Source: Aphodosoma sp045631465
Lineage (GTDB): Bacteria; Bacteroidota; Bacteroidia; Bacteroidales; Paludibacteraceae
DNA length: 27,037 nucleotides
Direction: 5' to 3'
Assembly: GCA_045631465.1 (NCBI GenBank)
Contig: JAZQUV010000037.1
Location: forward strand, 1-27,037
A model generated the notes under the pieces. That model did not search any database. It worked only from the letters and a program-made list of their open reading frames with translations, and had not been told where the DNA came from. This document shows positions 14,898-22,208 of the stretch, piece after piece. How positions within the stretch are numbered: position 1 is the first letter of the stretch; every line of letters begins with the position of its first letter. Made by a program: the position numbers and the translations under genes.

Positions 14898-16625
14898 ATG
14901 AATTTTAATTTGAAACAAATTCTTTTTGCTGTTGTTGCGATCTTGTTTGTAGCATGTGGTCCTGGTAATCAACCACCTACAGGTAAAGACGATAAACCAG
15001 ATTCGGAATTGGACACAACTATTCAGTTTGCAATGCAATATTGTGAAGATACAATTTTGACAGCTCTTGGTCAAGATTATTCTTCTACTGTTTATGAGCA
15101 ATCGGCAGCGATTAAATTGACAGAAGCTCAACTTAGAGGTTTTGCTTTTAATCGTGTAATTAAGATGTCGGTAGGTTTGCACGGTATGGATGATAATGCA
15201 GTTTCGTCTGAATATTCGAACTTGAAATTTTGGATTAGAGAAGAATTGGATGGTGAGAATATTTGGAGTCAAGATTATACAGGTGATATTAAATTGAAAG
15301 AATGGAATGAAATAGTAATGTCGCCATACCTTAAATTGACACCTAATACTTATGACCTTTATTTTGGTTATACAATTGAAGCAAATGGTTTGATCATTGG
15401 TTGTGATGGTTCGCAAGCTCCGACTAAGGCAGGTTGTTATATCTATGATTGCGATTCTCGTCGTTGGATACAACATACAGAATTGGGTAATATGTGTATC
15501 AAATGTGTCATTTCTGGTGAAAATATGCCACAAAATGATGCTGCATTGGTTGCAATTGAGACAGCTGAATATGTGAAACCAAATAAAGCTTATACGCTTG
15601 TTGCCACAGTAGAGAATAAGGCTATGAGTCCTTTGAATAGTTTTGATTTTGTTGTGAAATCAGGCAAAGATGAGTATCATGTAGAAAATATTGTTTTGGC
15701 ATCTGCACTTGAACGTGGAGAGAAATATACTTTCTTTGTTAATGATGTGAAATTGTCGAAGGCAGGCACTATTGATGTTGAATATGCTGTTGAAAATGTT
15801 AATGGTGTAGAGACAGATGATAATGTGTCGGACAATGTGATTGTAGTGAAAACAGTAGTGGCAGATAACTTGGTTGATCGTGTTGTGCTTCTTGAAAACA
15901 CAACAGGTGATATGTGTTCTAACTGTCCTGCAGGTCATAATTATATTGATGCTGCTATGAAGGAAGTTGGTGAAGATAAGTTCATTTGGGTGGCTCACCA
16001 CGCTGGTTATAATGCAGGTAAATATACTTCAAATCAAAGTGATTCAGTTGCAAGTTTGTTTTATGCTACAACTATGACTTATGCTCCTGGTTTGATGATT
16101 GACCGTACAAATCTTTTGGCTGTTGGTGTTACTACTTCTCAACCTACAGGTGGTCCTATTTTCTCTGTGAATGAGGTAGCTTCACGTGGCGTATTGGATG
16201 ATTATTTCCGTTTGATGCAATCGGATATGTCGCCAATTGCGCTTGATGTACAACATACGTTTGATGCAGCAACTCGCAATTTGTCGGTAACCGTTAAAGG
16301 TGATATTTTGGCTGAAATTGCAGATAGAGATCGTTTGGCTGTAGGTATTGCATTGTTGGAAGATAATCTTGAAGGTACGCAAGCTGGTGTGGCTGGTAAA
16401 TATTACCACAATCATGTTTGTCGTGATGGTTTGGCTTCTATTCTTGGTACTTTGGTTGGTGGTAGTGGTAATTCTTTTGAATTTACAGCTTCTAAGGTGC
16501 TTAATAGCAAATATGTGCCAGAGAATGTGTCTATTGTTGTGTGGGTGGCAAATAAACCTACTAATAAATCGAATTACGATGATTATAAAGTTTATCAATC
16601 TTATAAGTTTAAACTTGTGAAATAA
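14898..16625 (+). CDS. large lipoprotein with C-terminal Omp28-like domain
   Basis: 575 residues. Lipobox LFVAC with Cys20. Residues about 30-210 form a beta-rich domain containing TYDLYFGYTIEANGLIIGCDG. Residues about 215-315 resemble a CARDB/Ig-like strand set (KAYTLVATVENKAMSPLNSF, KYTFFVNDVKLSKAGTID). From about 325 an Omp28-like domain begins with RVVLLENTTGDMCSNCPAGH, giving the redox-like pair Cys340-Ser-Asn-Cys343, and continues with HHAGYN, TYAPGLMIDRTN and GKYYHNHVCRDGLAS, which parallels NNYVHNHVFRGALNG of the first Omp28-type protein. The two are therefore paralogs joined by a shared domain. A strong terminator lies 20 nt past the stop, ending the block. Confidence 0.82.
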   Translation: MNFNLKQILFAVVAILFVACGPGNQPPTGKDDKPDSELDTTIQFAMQYCEDTILTALGQDYSSTVYEQSAAIKLTEAQLRGFAFNRVIKMSVGLHGMDDNAVSSEYSNLKFWIREELDGENIWSQDYTGDIKLKEWNEIVMSPYLKLTPNTYDLYFGYTIEANGLIIGCDGSQAPTKAGCYIYDCDSRRWIQHTELGNMCIKCVISGENMPQNDAALVAIETAEYVKPNKAYTLVATVENKAMSPLNSFDFVVKSGKDEYHVENIVLASALERGEKYTFFVNDVKLSKAGTIDVEYAVENVNGVETDDNVSDNVIVVKTVVADNLVDRVVLLENTTGDMCSNCPAGHNYIDAAMKEVGEDKFIWVAHHAGYNAGKYTSNQSDSVASLFYATTMTYAPGLMIDRTNLLAVGVTTSQPTGGPIFSVNEVASRGVLDDYFRLMQSDMSPIALDVQHTFDAATRNLSVTVKGDILAEIADRDRLAVGIALLEDNLEGTQAGVAGKYYHNHVCRDGLASILGTLVGGSGNSFEFTASKVLNSKYVPENVSIVVWVANKPTNKSNYDDYKVYQSYKFKLVK

Positions 16626-16645
16626 TTGTTGTGATATTGATGATA

Positions 16646-16682
16646 AAAAAAGTGGTTAACTCGATGAGTTAACCACTTTTTT
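16646..16682. terminator. bidirectional intrinsic terminator
   Basis: Perfect 17-bp stem (16646-16662 with 16666-16682), 3-nt loop GAT, A tract on the left and T tract on the right. It ends the Omp28 block (plus) and the tRNA-Arg transcript (minus). Confidence 0.95.
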
Positions 16683-16697
16683 GTTTTGCTTTTTTTG

Positions 16698-16769
16698 TAC
16701 CTCCATGCGGAATCGAACCGCAACCAAGGGAACCGGAATCCCACATTCTATCCATTAAACTATGGAGGC
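16698..16769 (-). tRNA. tRNA-Arg (anticodon CCG)
   Basis: On the minus strand, acceptor GCCTCCA pairs with TGGAGGT (G1-U72 wobble), discriminator A at 16698. Anticodon stem GGGA/TCCC with loop TTCCGGT gives anticodon CCG, reading CGG codons. T arm is TGCGG-TTCGATT-CCGCA. CCA is not encoded. The terminator is 15 nt downstream. I see no clear TAnnTTTG promoter just upstream, so it may be read from the pnp transcript or an atypical promoter. Confidence 0.93.
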
Positions 16770-16776
16770 TTTTTTT

Positions 16777-16815
16777 AATTCATAATTCATAATTCATAAT
16801 TCATAATTCATAATT
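16777..16815. repeat. tandem repeat of the 7-mer AATTCAT (five copies plus AATT)
   Basis: Uninterrupted head-to-tail copies at 16777, 16784, 16791, 16798 and 16805, each 7 nt, followed by AATT and a T tract. On the other strand the unit reads ATGAATT, the same word as in the repeat at 9011-9041. It lies 8 nt upstream of the tRNA-Arg 5' end. Confidence 0.9.
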
Positions 16816-16822
16816 TTTTTTG

Positions 16823-16864
16823 CCTAACGGGGTCAGAGACCTTTGGTCTTAATTTTCTGTTGGG
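16823..16864. repeat. imperfect palindrome, mostly wobble-paired on the plus strand
   Basis: Starts CCTAACGGGGTC and returns as TTTTCTGTTGGG around the core AGACC-TTT-GGTCT (16838-16850). On the plus-strand RNA many non-Watson-Crick positions are G-U pairs, so plus-strand RNA would fold better than the minus. It lies in the tRNA-Arg/pnp spacer. Confidence 0.45.
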
Positions 16865-16900
16865 GGTATAATTATAGATTTATGAGTTGATAGAATAAAT

Positions 16901-16932
16901 GTAGAGACGCAATATGTGTGTTGCGTCTCTAC
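16901..16932. repeat. perfect 12-bp inverted repeat downstream of pnp (possible terminator)
   Basis: GTAGAGACGCAA at 16901-16912 and its exact inverse complement at 16921-16932 around an 8-nt loop, 15 nt past the pnp stop on the minus strand. The following minus-strand sequence is only ATTTATT, a weak T tract. GTAGAGACGC-type palindromes recur in many Bacteroidota genomes, to my recollection, so this may be a dispersed repeat used as the pnp transcript end. Confidence 0.8.
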
Positions 16933-16947
16933 TTTATTGTTTACGAA

Positions 16948-19224
16948 TTAGAATTCGATTGTTTCGTCGTTTTGTGGAGCTGCAGGTTGTTCTGCTGGGC
17001 GTTCGTTGTTCTCTGGGCGAGGACGGCGTTCGCCACGTTCAGGACGAGGACGACGTTCGCCACGTTCAGGACGCTCTGGGCGAGGACGGCGCTCTTGCTC
17101 CACATAGCCTTCAGGTTTTTCTTTCAATACTTTTGCAGAGAGTTTGAATTTGCCTGTTTTTGGGTCGATTTCGAGGAGTTTAACGTCGATTTTGTCGCCT
17201 TCTTTGATGCCAGTTTCTTCCATTGTTTCGAAACGACGCCAGTCGATTTCAGAGATATGGAGGAGACCTTCTTTGCCTGGCATGAATTCTACGAAGCAAC
17301 CGTAAGCCATGATAGATTTAACTTTTGCAGTGTAGGTTTCGCCTACTTCAGGGATTGCTACGATAGCTTTGATTTGAGCTACTGCAGAGTCGATTTGTGC
17401 TTTGTTTGTACCTGCGATTTCTACGCGGCCACCTTCTTCAACTTCTTCGATAGTAACCACTGCGCCAGATTCGGCTTGGATGCCTTGGATGATTTTACCA
17501 CCAGGGCCGATAACAGCACCGATGAGTTCTTTAGGAATCATCATAGTGACGATGCGAGGAGCGTGTGGTTTGAGGTCTGGACGTGGTTCTGCAAGAGTTT
17601 CTTGGATTTTGTCGAGGATGTGCATACGTCCGTCGCGAGCTTGTTTAAGAGCTTTTTCGAGGATTTCGTAGCTAAGACCATCGACTTTGATGTCCATTTG
17701 TGTTGCAGTGATACCATCGCGAGTACCTGTTACTTTGAAGTCCATATCGCCGAGGTGGTCTTCGTCGCCGAGGATGTCGCTGAGGACAGCATAGTTAGTA
17801 CCTTTGTTTTCAGAGATAAGACCCATTGCGATACCTGTTACAGGTTTGTGGATAGGTACACCAGCATCCATAAGAGCAAGACAGCCTGCACATACAGTTG
17901 CCATAGATGATGAACCGTTTGATTCGAGGATATCTGATACTACGCGTACTACATAAGGGTAGTCGGTTGGAATCATTGGTTTGAGGGCGCGATAAGCGAG
18001 GTTGCCGTGACCGATTTCGCGACGGCCGATACCACGAGATGCGCGAGCTTCGCCTGTTGAGAATGGAGGGAAGTTGTAGTGAAGGATGAAACGGTCGCGA
18101 CCTACGATGAGAGCTTCGTCAACGATTTTTTCGTCCATTTTAGTACCGAGAGTAACTGTACTCAAAGATTGAGTTTCGCCACGAGTGAAGATTGCAGAGC
18201 CGTGAGGGCCTGGGAGGTAACCTACTTCTGACCAGATAGGACGGATTTCAGTTGTTTTACGTCCATCGAGACGTTTGCCTTCGTCGAGGATTGAGCGACG
18301 CATTGCTTCTTTTTCTACGTCGTGGTAGTAGCGAGCGATGAGTGCGCCTTTTTCTTCGAGTTCTTCTTCAGAGAAGTTAGCTTTGTATTCTTCGAGCACA
18401 GCAGCGAAGTTTTCGGCACGCGAGTGTTTGTCGTCGTTGCAAGAAGTTGCTACGGCATATGCTTTAGCATAAGTTTTTTCGCGAACGTCGCGACGAAGGT
18501 CTTCGTCGTTTTCTTCGTGGCAGTATGTGCGTTTCACTGTTTTGCCGGCAGCTTCCATGAGTTCGAGCTGAGCTTGGCAGTGAACTTTGATTGCTTCGTG
18601 AGCCACTTTGAGGCCTTCGAGGAGGTCGGCTTCAGAAACTTCTTTCATTTCGCCTTCAACCATCATGATGTTGTCGAGAGTAGCGGCAACCATGATGTCC
18701 ATGTCGGCTTGTTCGAGTGCTTCGAAAGTTGGGTTGATGACGTATTCGCCGTTGATGCGAGCTACGCGAACTTCAGAGATAGGACCGTTGAAAGGAACGT
18801 CAGATACTGCAAGAGCAGCAGATGCTGCGAGACCTGCGAGTGCGTCAGGCATGTCGATGCCGTCGGCAGAGTATAGAGTTACGTTAACGAAAGTTTCAGC
18901 GTGATAATCGTCTGGGAAGAGAGGACGGAGAGCGCGGTCGACAAGACGAGAAACGAGGATTTCGTAGTCGCTTGAGCGACCTTCGCGGCGAGTGAAACCG
19001 CCTGGGAAGCGTCCGTTAGAAGCAAATTTTTCTTTATAGTCCACAGAAAGTGGCATGAAATCAGTGCCAGGAACGGCATCTTTTGCGCTACAAACGGTAG
19101 CGAGCAACATTGTTTTACCCATTGTGAGCATTACGGCTCCGTCGGCTTGTTTTGCGAGTTTGCCTGTCTCGAGGGTAATAGTACGTCCATCAGCGAGGGT
19201 GATGGTTTTTGTAACTACATTCAT
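16948..19224 (-). CDS. pnp: polyribonucleotide nucleotidyltransferase (PNPase)
   Basis: 758 residues. A 3'-to-5' phosphorolytic exoribonuclease acting in mRNA decay. Seen: two RNase PH-like cores (first with FMPLSVDYKEKFASNGRFPGGF and RLVDRALRPLFP; second with RRSILDEGKRLDGR, FTRGETQSL and LHYNFPPFSTGE), the catalytic GDMDFKVTGT near residues 495-505, a KH domain with IGPGGKII near 572, and an S1 domain from about 626 (YTAKVKSIMAYGCFVEF...GLLHISEI). The last ~58 residues are a low-complexity tail of ERRPRPER repeats, an RNA-binding-like extension beyond the standard length. The start ATG follows a TAACTTTG -7 element. GC content is much higher than in the genes to its right. Confidence 0.97.
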   Translation of the reverse strand: MNVVTKTITLADGRTITLETGKLAKQADGAVMLTMGKTMLLATVCSAKDAVPGTDFMPLSVDYKEKFASNGRFPGGFTRREGRSSDYEILVSRLVDRALRPLFPDDYHAETFVNVTLYSADGIDMPDALAGLAASAALAVSDVPFNGPISEVRVARINGEYVINPTFEALEQADMDIMVAATLDNIMMVEGEMKEVSEADLLEGLKVAHEAIKVHCQAQLELMEAAGKTVKRTYCHEENDEDLRRDVREKTYAKAYAVATSCNDDKHSRAENFAAVLEEYKANFSEEELEEKGALIARYYHDVEKEAMRRSILDEGKRLDGRKTTEIRPIWSEVGYLPGPHGSAIFTRGETQSLSTVTLGTKMDEKIVDEALIVGRDRFILHYNFPPFSTGEARASRGIGRREIGHGNLAYRALKPMIPTDYPYVVRVVSDILESNGSSSMATVCAGCLALMDAGVPIHKPVTGIAMGLISENKGTNYAVLSDILGDEDHLGDMDFKVTGTRDGITATQMDIKVDGLSYEILEKALKQARDGRMHILDKIQETLAEPRPDLKPHAPRIVTMMIPKELIGAVIGPGGKIIQGIQAESGAVVTIEEVEEGGRVEIAGTNKAQIDSAVAQIKAIVAIPEVGETYTAKVKSIMAYGCFVEFMPGKEGLLHISEIDWRRFETMEETGIKEGDKIDVKLLEIDPKTGKFKLSAKVLKEKPEGYVEQERRPRPERPERGERRPRPERGERRPRPENNERPAEQPAAPQNDETIEF

Positions 19225-19264
19225 AAAGTTTACAATTTATTTTTTATATACTCAAAATTCGGTG

Positions 19265-19272
19265 CAAAGTTA
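19265..19272 (-). promoter_or_regulatory. -7 element of the pnp promoter
   Basis: TAACTTTG on the minus strand fits the TAnnTTTG consensus, 40 nt upstream of the start codon. The -33 region about 20 nt further up (GGTG) is weak. Confidence 0.55.
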
Positions 19273-19684
19273 CAAAAAATAATTGAGATTTACACCATAT
19301 ATATAAATAAAATTTTTTTGGTGTTTTTTGGGGGGACTTATTGTATTTAAGTGGGGTGTGTGGAGGTAGGGGGAGGGTTGCTTGCAGGTTGCTGTATAGT
19401 ATATTTAGGGTAGGGAGGGGGTTATTGTATTTTTTGTGATATTTTTGGAAGGGATTTTTTGATGTTTTTTTTGAGGGAATTTGTTATTTGATTGATTTTA
19501 TTTTTGTATATTTGCGATGGTATGTGGTACGCTCGAGTGGGTTAATCTTTATAGTATTTATGCTCATATATAATTTCGTAAAAAAATGTTGTTTCCATTA
19601 AAAATTTGAGTTGTCTTTGTTATATTATTCAAGTCAAATATAAAATCATAAAAATAAAAATAACCTTAAAAAACATGTAACCTC
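19273..19684. other. intergenic region upstream of the leucine-rich-repeat gene
   Basis: No gene seen. On the plus strand 19310-19460 is G/T-rich with several G runs. TATATTTG at 19507-19514 is a candidate -7 element with TTTG at 19487-19490, but the 16-nt spacer is short. The last 23 nt (from 19662) belong to a duplicated segment that recurs at 21673. Confidence 0.6.
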
Positions 19685-19850
19685 ATGGAAGAAAAAATCA
19701 TTAACGGTATCAAATACCAACTCAACGAAGAAACATTAACAGCCGAAGTTATCCGAAAAAGAGGATATTCTGGTGATATCGTTATCCCCGACACAGTAGT
19801 TAGTAAAAAAGTATCGTATAAAGTCACAAGTATTGGAGAAAGTGCATTTG
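19662..19850 (+). repeat. segmental duplication, copy 1 (copy 2 at 21673-21861)
   Basis: Starting with AACCTTAAAAAACATGTAA just before the start codon and running about 165 nt into the gene, this segment is repeated 2011 nt downstream with scattered substitutions and the same reading frame. It carries the leader and the N-terminal cap of both leucine-rich-repeat genes, showing that the second gene arose from the first, or both from a common source. Confidence 0.9.
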
Positions 19851-21613
19851 CTAATTGCAAATCTCTAACATCTATCTCAATCCCTAATAGCGTTACTTCT
19901 ATTGGAGATTGTGCATTTTATTTCTCATCTCTTACATCCATAGAAGTAAATGCAAATAATCAAAATTATGCATCTATCGATGGTGTATTGTATAATAAAG
20001 ATGTAACAACTCTGATTTGTTGTCCCGGAGGTAAAACATCTATCACAATCCCTAATAGCGTTACTTCTATTGGAAGTTCTGCATTTTCTTCTTGCAAAGC
20101 TCTAACTTCTATCACAATCCCTAATAGCGTTACTTCCATTGGAGATTATGCATTTTATTATTGCTCATCTCTAACATCTATCACAATCCCAGATAGTGTA
20201 ACTAGTATAGAACACTTTGCATTCTCATTTTGCAAATCTCTTACTTCTATCATTATCTCTAATAGTGTAACATCTATTGGAAATTTTGCTTTCGATCAAT
20301 GCAAATCTCTTACCTCTATCTCTATCCCAGATAGCGTGACAACGATTGGAGACTATGTATTCGAACGGTGCGAATTTCTCACGTCTATCAATATTTCAAA
20401 AAGCGTGATAAATATTGGCAAAGAAATTTTTAGACATTGTAAATCCCTCACTACTATTGTAGTCGATAAAAATAATCAAGTATATGATAGTCGAGATAAT
20501 TGTAATGCTATTATCCACACTGCAACAAATACACTAATTTTCGGTTGCTGTAAAACAACTATTCCTAATAGTGTAACGAATATTGGAGACTATGCGTTCG
20601 AGAGTTGCCCATCTCTCACTGCAATCACCATTCCTGATAGTGTAACAAGTATTGGAGACTTTGCATTCTCATTTTGCTACTCTCTTGCCTCTGTTATTAT
20701 TCCTAATAATGTAATGAATATTGGGAAAGGTGCGTTCCGTTGTTGTGAATCCCTCACAACTATTAATATTCCTGATAGTGTAACAAATATTAGATGGATA
20801 GCATTCGATGGTTGTTCTTCTCTTTCATCTATCACTATCCCTAATGGAGTAACAACTATTGAAAAAAATGCGTTCGAAGACTGCGAATCCCTCACCTCTA
20901 TCACAATCCCTGCAAGTGTAACAAATATTGATTTATGTGTCTTTTTAAATTGTCCTTCCCTAACGAGTATCATTGTAGATGAAAATAATCAAGTGTATGA
21001 TAGTCGAGATAATTGTAATGCTATTATCCACACAGAAACAGATACTCTTATCGCAGGTTGTCAAAATACTATCATTCCCCAGAGTGTGATAAACATTGGG
21101 ACTTGTGCTTTTGGCAAATGTTCTACTCTTACTACTATCTCTATACCAGATAGTGTGAAAAATATTGCAGAGAACGCTTTCTATAAATGTAAATCTCTTT
21201 CTGAAATCAATATTCCATATAGTGTAACAAATATTGAATACGGTGCGTTCGAAGATTGTGAATCTCTCACTTCCATTTCAATTTCAGATGTACCAGTTGA
21301 GGATGAAGAACTTTATAATCAAGCGGATAATTTTTTTGATAACCTTGGCATTGGTGAAAATCTCTCACTCAAAATTAATAGTAGTTCAGTTTTCGCTCGT
21401 TGTTCTTCTTTAACTTCTGTACTTATCTCAAAATACACAACAAACATTGGAAATATGACTTTTGACGGCTGTAAATCCCTTATTGACATCCGTTATACTG
21501 GCACTATCGAGCAATGGCAAGAAATCAAATTAGGCACATGTTGGAATCGCGATGTTCCTACTAAAATTGTGCATTGCTCCAATGGAGATGTAGAAGTTGA
21601 AATTGAAGAGTAA
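19685..21613 (+). CDS. BspA-type leucine-rich-repeat (LRR_5) protein, no signal peptide
   Basis: 642 residues. N-terminal cap of about 55 residues, then roughly 17 repeats of about 23 residues with consensus SLTSITIPNSVTSIGDYAF and a Cys between units, the LRR_5 type of BspA surface proteins. Two repeats carry an insertion with VYDSRDNCNAIIHT (about residues 266 and 437), separated by 171 residues, indicating internal duplication. A C-terminal cap GTIEQWQEI...VHC ends the protein. No signal peptide, lipobox or sorting domain is visible, so it is predicted cytoplasmic unless exported by another route. Repeats are also alike at DNA level, which favours unequal recombination. Function unknown; protein binding is the family expectation. 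Confidence 0.88.
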   Translation: MEEKIINGIKYQLNEETLTAEVIRKRGYSGDIVIPDTVVSKKVSYKVTSIGESAFANCKSLTSISIPNSVTSIGDCAFYFSSLTSIEVNANNQNYASIDGVLYNKDVTTLICCPGGKTSITIPNSVTSIGSSAFSSCKALTSITIPNSVTSIGDYAFYYCSSLTSITIPDSVTSIEHFAFSFCKSLTSIIISNSVTSIGNFAFDQCKSLTSISIPDSVTTIGDYVFERCEFLTSINISKSVINIGKEIFRHCKSLTTIVVDKNNQVYDSRDNCNAIIHTATNTLIFGCCKTTIPNSVTNIGDYAFESCPSLTAITIPDSVTSIGDFAFSFCYSLASVIIPNNVMNIGKGAFRCCESLTTINIPDSVTNIRWIAFDGCSSLSSITIPNGVTTIEKNAFEDCESLTSITIPASVTNIDLCVFLNCPSLTSIIVDENNQVYDSRDNCNAIIHTETDTLIAGCQNTIIPQSVINIGTCAFGKCSTLTTISIPDSVKNIAENAFYKCKSLSEINIPYSVTNIEYGAFEDCESLTSISISDVPVEDEELYNQADNFFDNLGIGENLSLKINSSSVFARCSSLTSVLISKYTTNIGNMTFDGCKSLIDIRYTGTIEQWQEIKLGTCWNRDVPTKIVHCSNGDVEVEIEE

Positions 21614-21635
21614 TATAAATATCTACAATATATTA

Positions 21636-21665
21636 AAGCATCCGGGCTTGACCGCCCGAATGCTT
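21636..21665. repeat. hairpin after the long LRR gene
   Basis: Arms AAGCATCCGGGC (21636-21647) and GCCCGAATGCTT (21654-21665), one mismatch, loop TTGACC. No T tract. A sister hairpin with the same core follows the short LRR gene (21985-22014), so gene plus hairpin behave as a unit. It is probably a terminator or RNA 3'-end stabiliser. Confidence 0.75.
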
Positions 21666-21695
21666 ACAACAAAACCTTAAAAAACATGTAAAATC

Positions 21696-21974
21696 ATGGA
21701 AGAAAAAATCATTAACGGTATAAAATACTGTCTCAACCATAAAAAACTCACAGCCGAAGTTATCCGAAAAAGAGGATATTCTGGCGATATTGTTATCCCT
21801 GAAACAGTGGTTAACCAAAACGTATCGTATAAAGTTACATGTATTGATGCATCAGCGTTCGCTAAGTGCGCATCTCTTACATTTAAGGGTACAATAAATC
21901 AATGGAAAGAAATAGATTGTACAGACGAAGATTATGTAGTGCATTGCATTGATGGAATTTATGATTTTGAATAA
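21696..21974 (+). CDS. miniature paralog of the LRR protein
   Basis: 92 residues. The first ~60 are nearly the N-terminal cap of the preceding LRR protein (MEEKIINGIKY, LTAEVIRKRGYSGDIVIP, TVV...VSYKVT). One partial repeat follows (SAFAKCASLT) and then directly the C-terminal cap (FKGTINQWKEI...VHCIDG). All ~17 central repeats are missing. The reading frame is intact and it keeps its own start, leader duplicate and 3' hairpin, so it may be an expressed cap-only protein or a deletion derivative on the way to decay. No signal peptide. Confidence 0.8.
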   Translation: MEEKIINGIKYCLNHKKLTAEVIRKRGYSGDIVIPETVVNQNVSYKVTCIDASAFAKCASLTFKGTINQWKEIDCTDEDYVVHCIDGIYDFE

Positions 21975-21984
21975 TTCACTAATA

Positions 21985-22014
21985 AGGCATTCGGGATTGA
22001 CACCCCGAATGCCT
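21985..22014. repeat. hairpin after the miniature LRR gene
   Basis: Perfect 11-bp arms AGGCATTCGGG (21985-21995) and CCCGAATGCCT (22004-22014). Same core as the hairpin at 21636-21665. No T tract follows. Confidence 0.8.
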
Positions 22015-22044
22015 ACTAAAACATTAAAAATACCTCTCTCAAAG

Positions 22045-22076
22045 TTTGGTTTTGCGACATTTTATTTGTAATTTTG
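22045..22076 (+). promoter_or_regulatory. promoter of the DUF262 operon
   Basis: TTTG at 22045-22048, a 20-nt spacer and TAATTTTG at 22069-22076 match the Bacteroidota consensus well. The start would be near 22082, leaving a leader of about 125 nt before the ATG at 22209. Confidence 0.75.
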
Positions 22077-22088
22077 TTGCGACATTTT
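22052..22088 (+). repeat. direct repeat TTGCGACATTTT overlapping the DUF262 promoter
   Basis: The 12-mer occurs at 22052-22063, in the -33/-7 spacer, and at 22077-22088, on the predicted start site, 25 nt apart. Placement on both sides of the -7 element makes it a candidate repressor-binding pair. Confidence 0.55.
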
Positions 22089-22208
22089 GCGGTGTTATTA
22101 TTACTCTAATTAGGAGAAAAGTATTGTGTATTTATTAAAATAATAAGAGCAATAAAGGTTGGTTTTGTTGCATAAAACATAGGATAAATTTTATTAAAAA
22201 TAAATAAT

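Noticed and set aside
16918..17910. 330-codon open frame on the plus strand opposite pnp
   Set aside because: Phe/Cys/Asp-rich product without motifs, fully antisense to the KH, S1 and tail region of pnp.
21636..22014. LRR gene plus hairpin units as integron cassettes with attC sites
   Set aside because: The hairpins lack the RYYYAAC/GTTRRRY core sites and no integrase is present.
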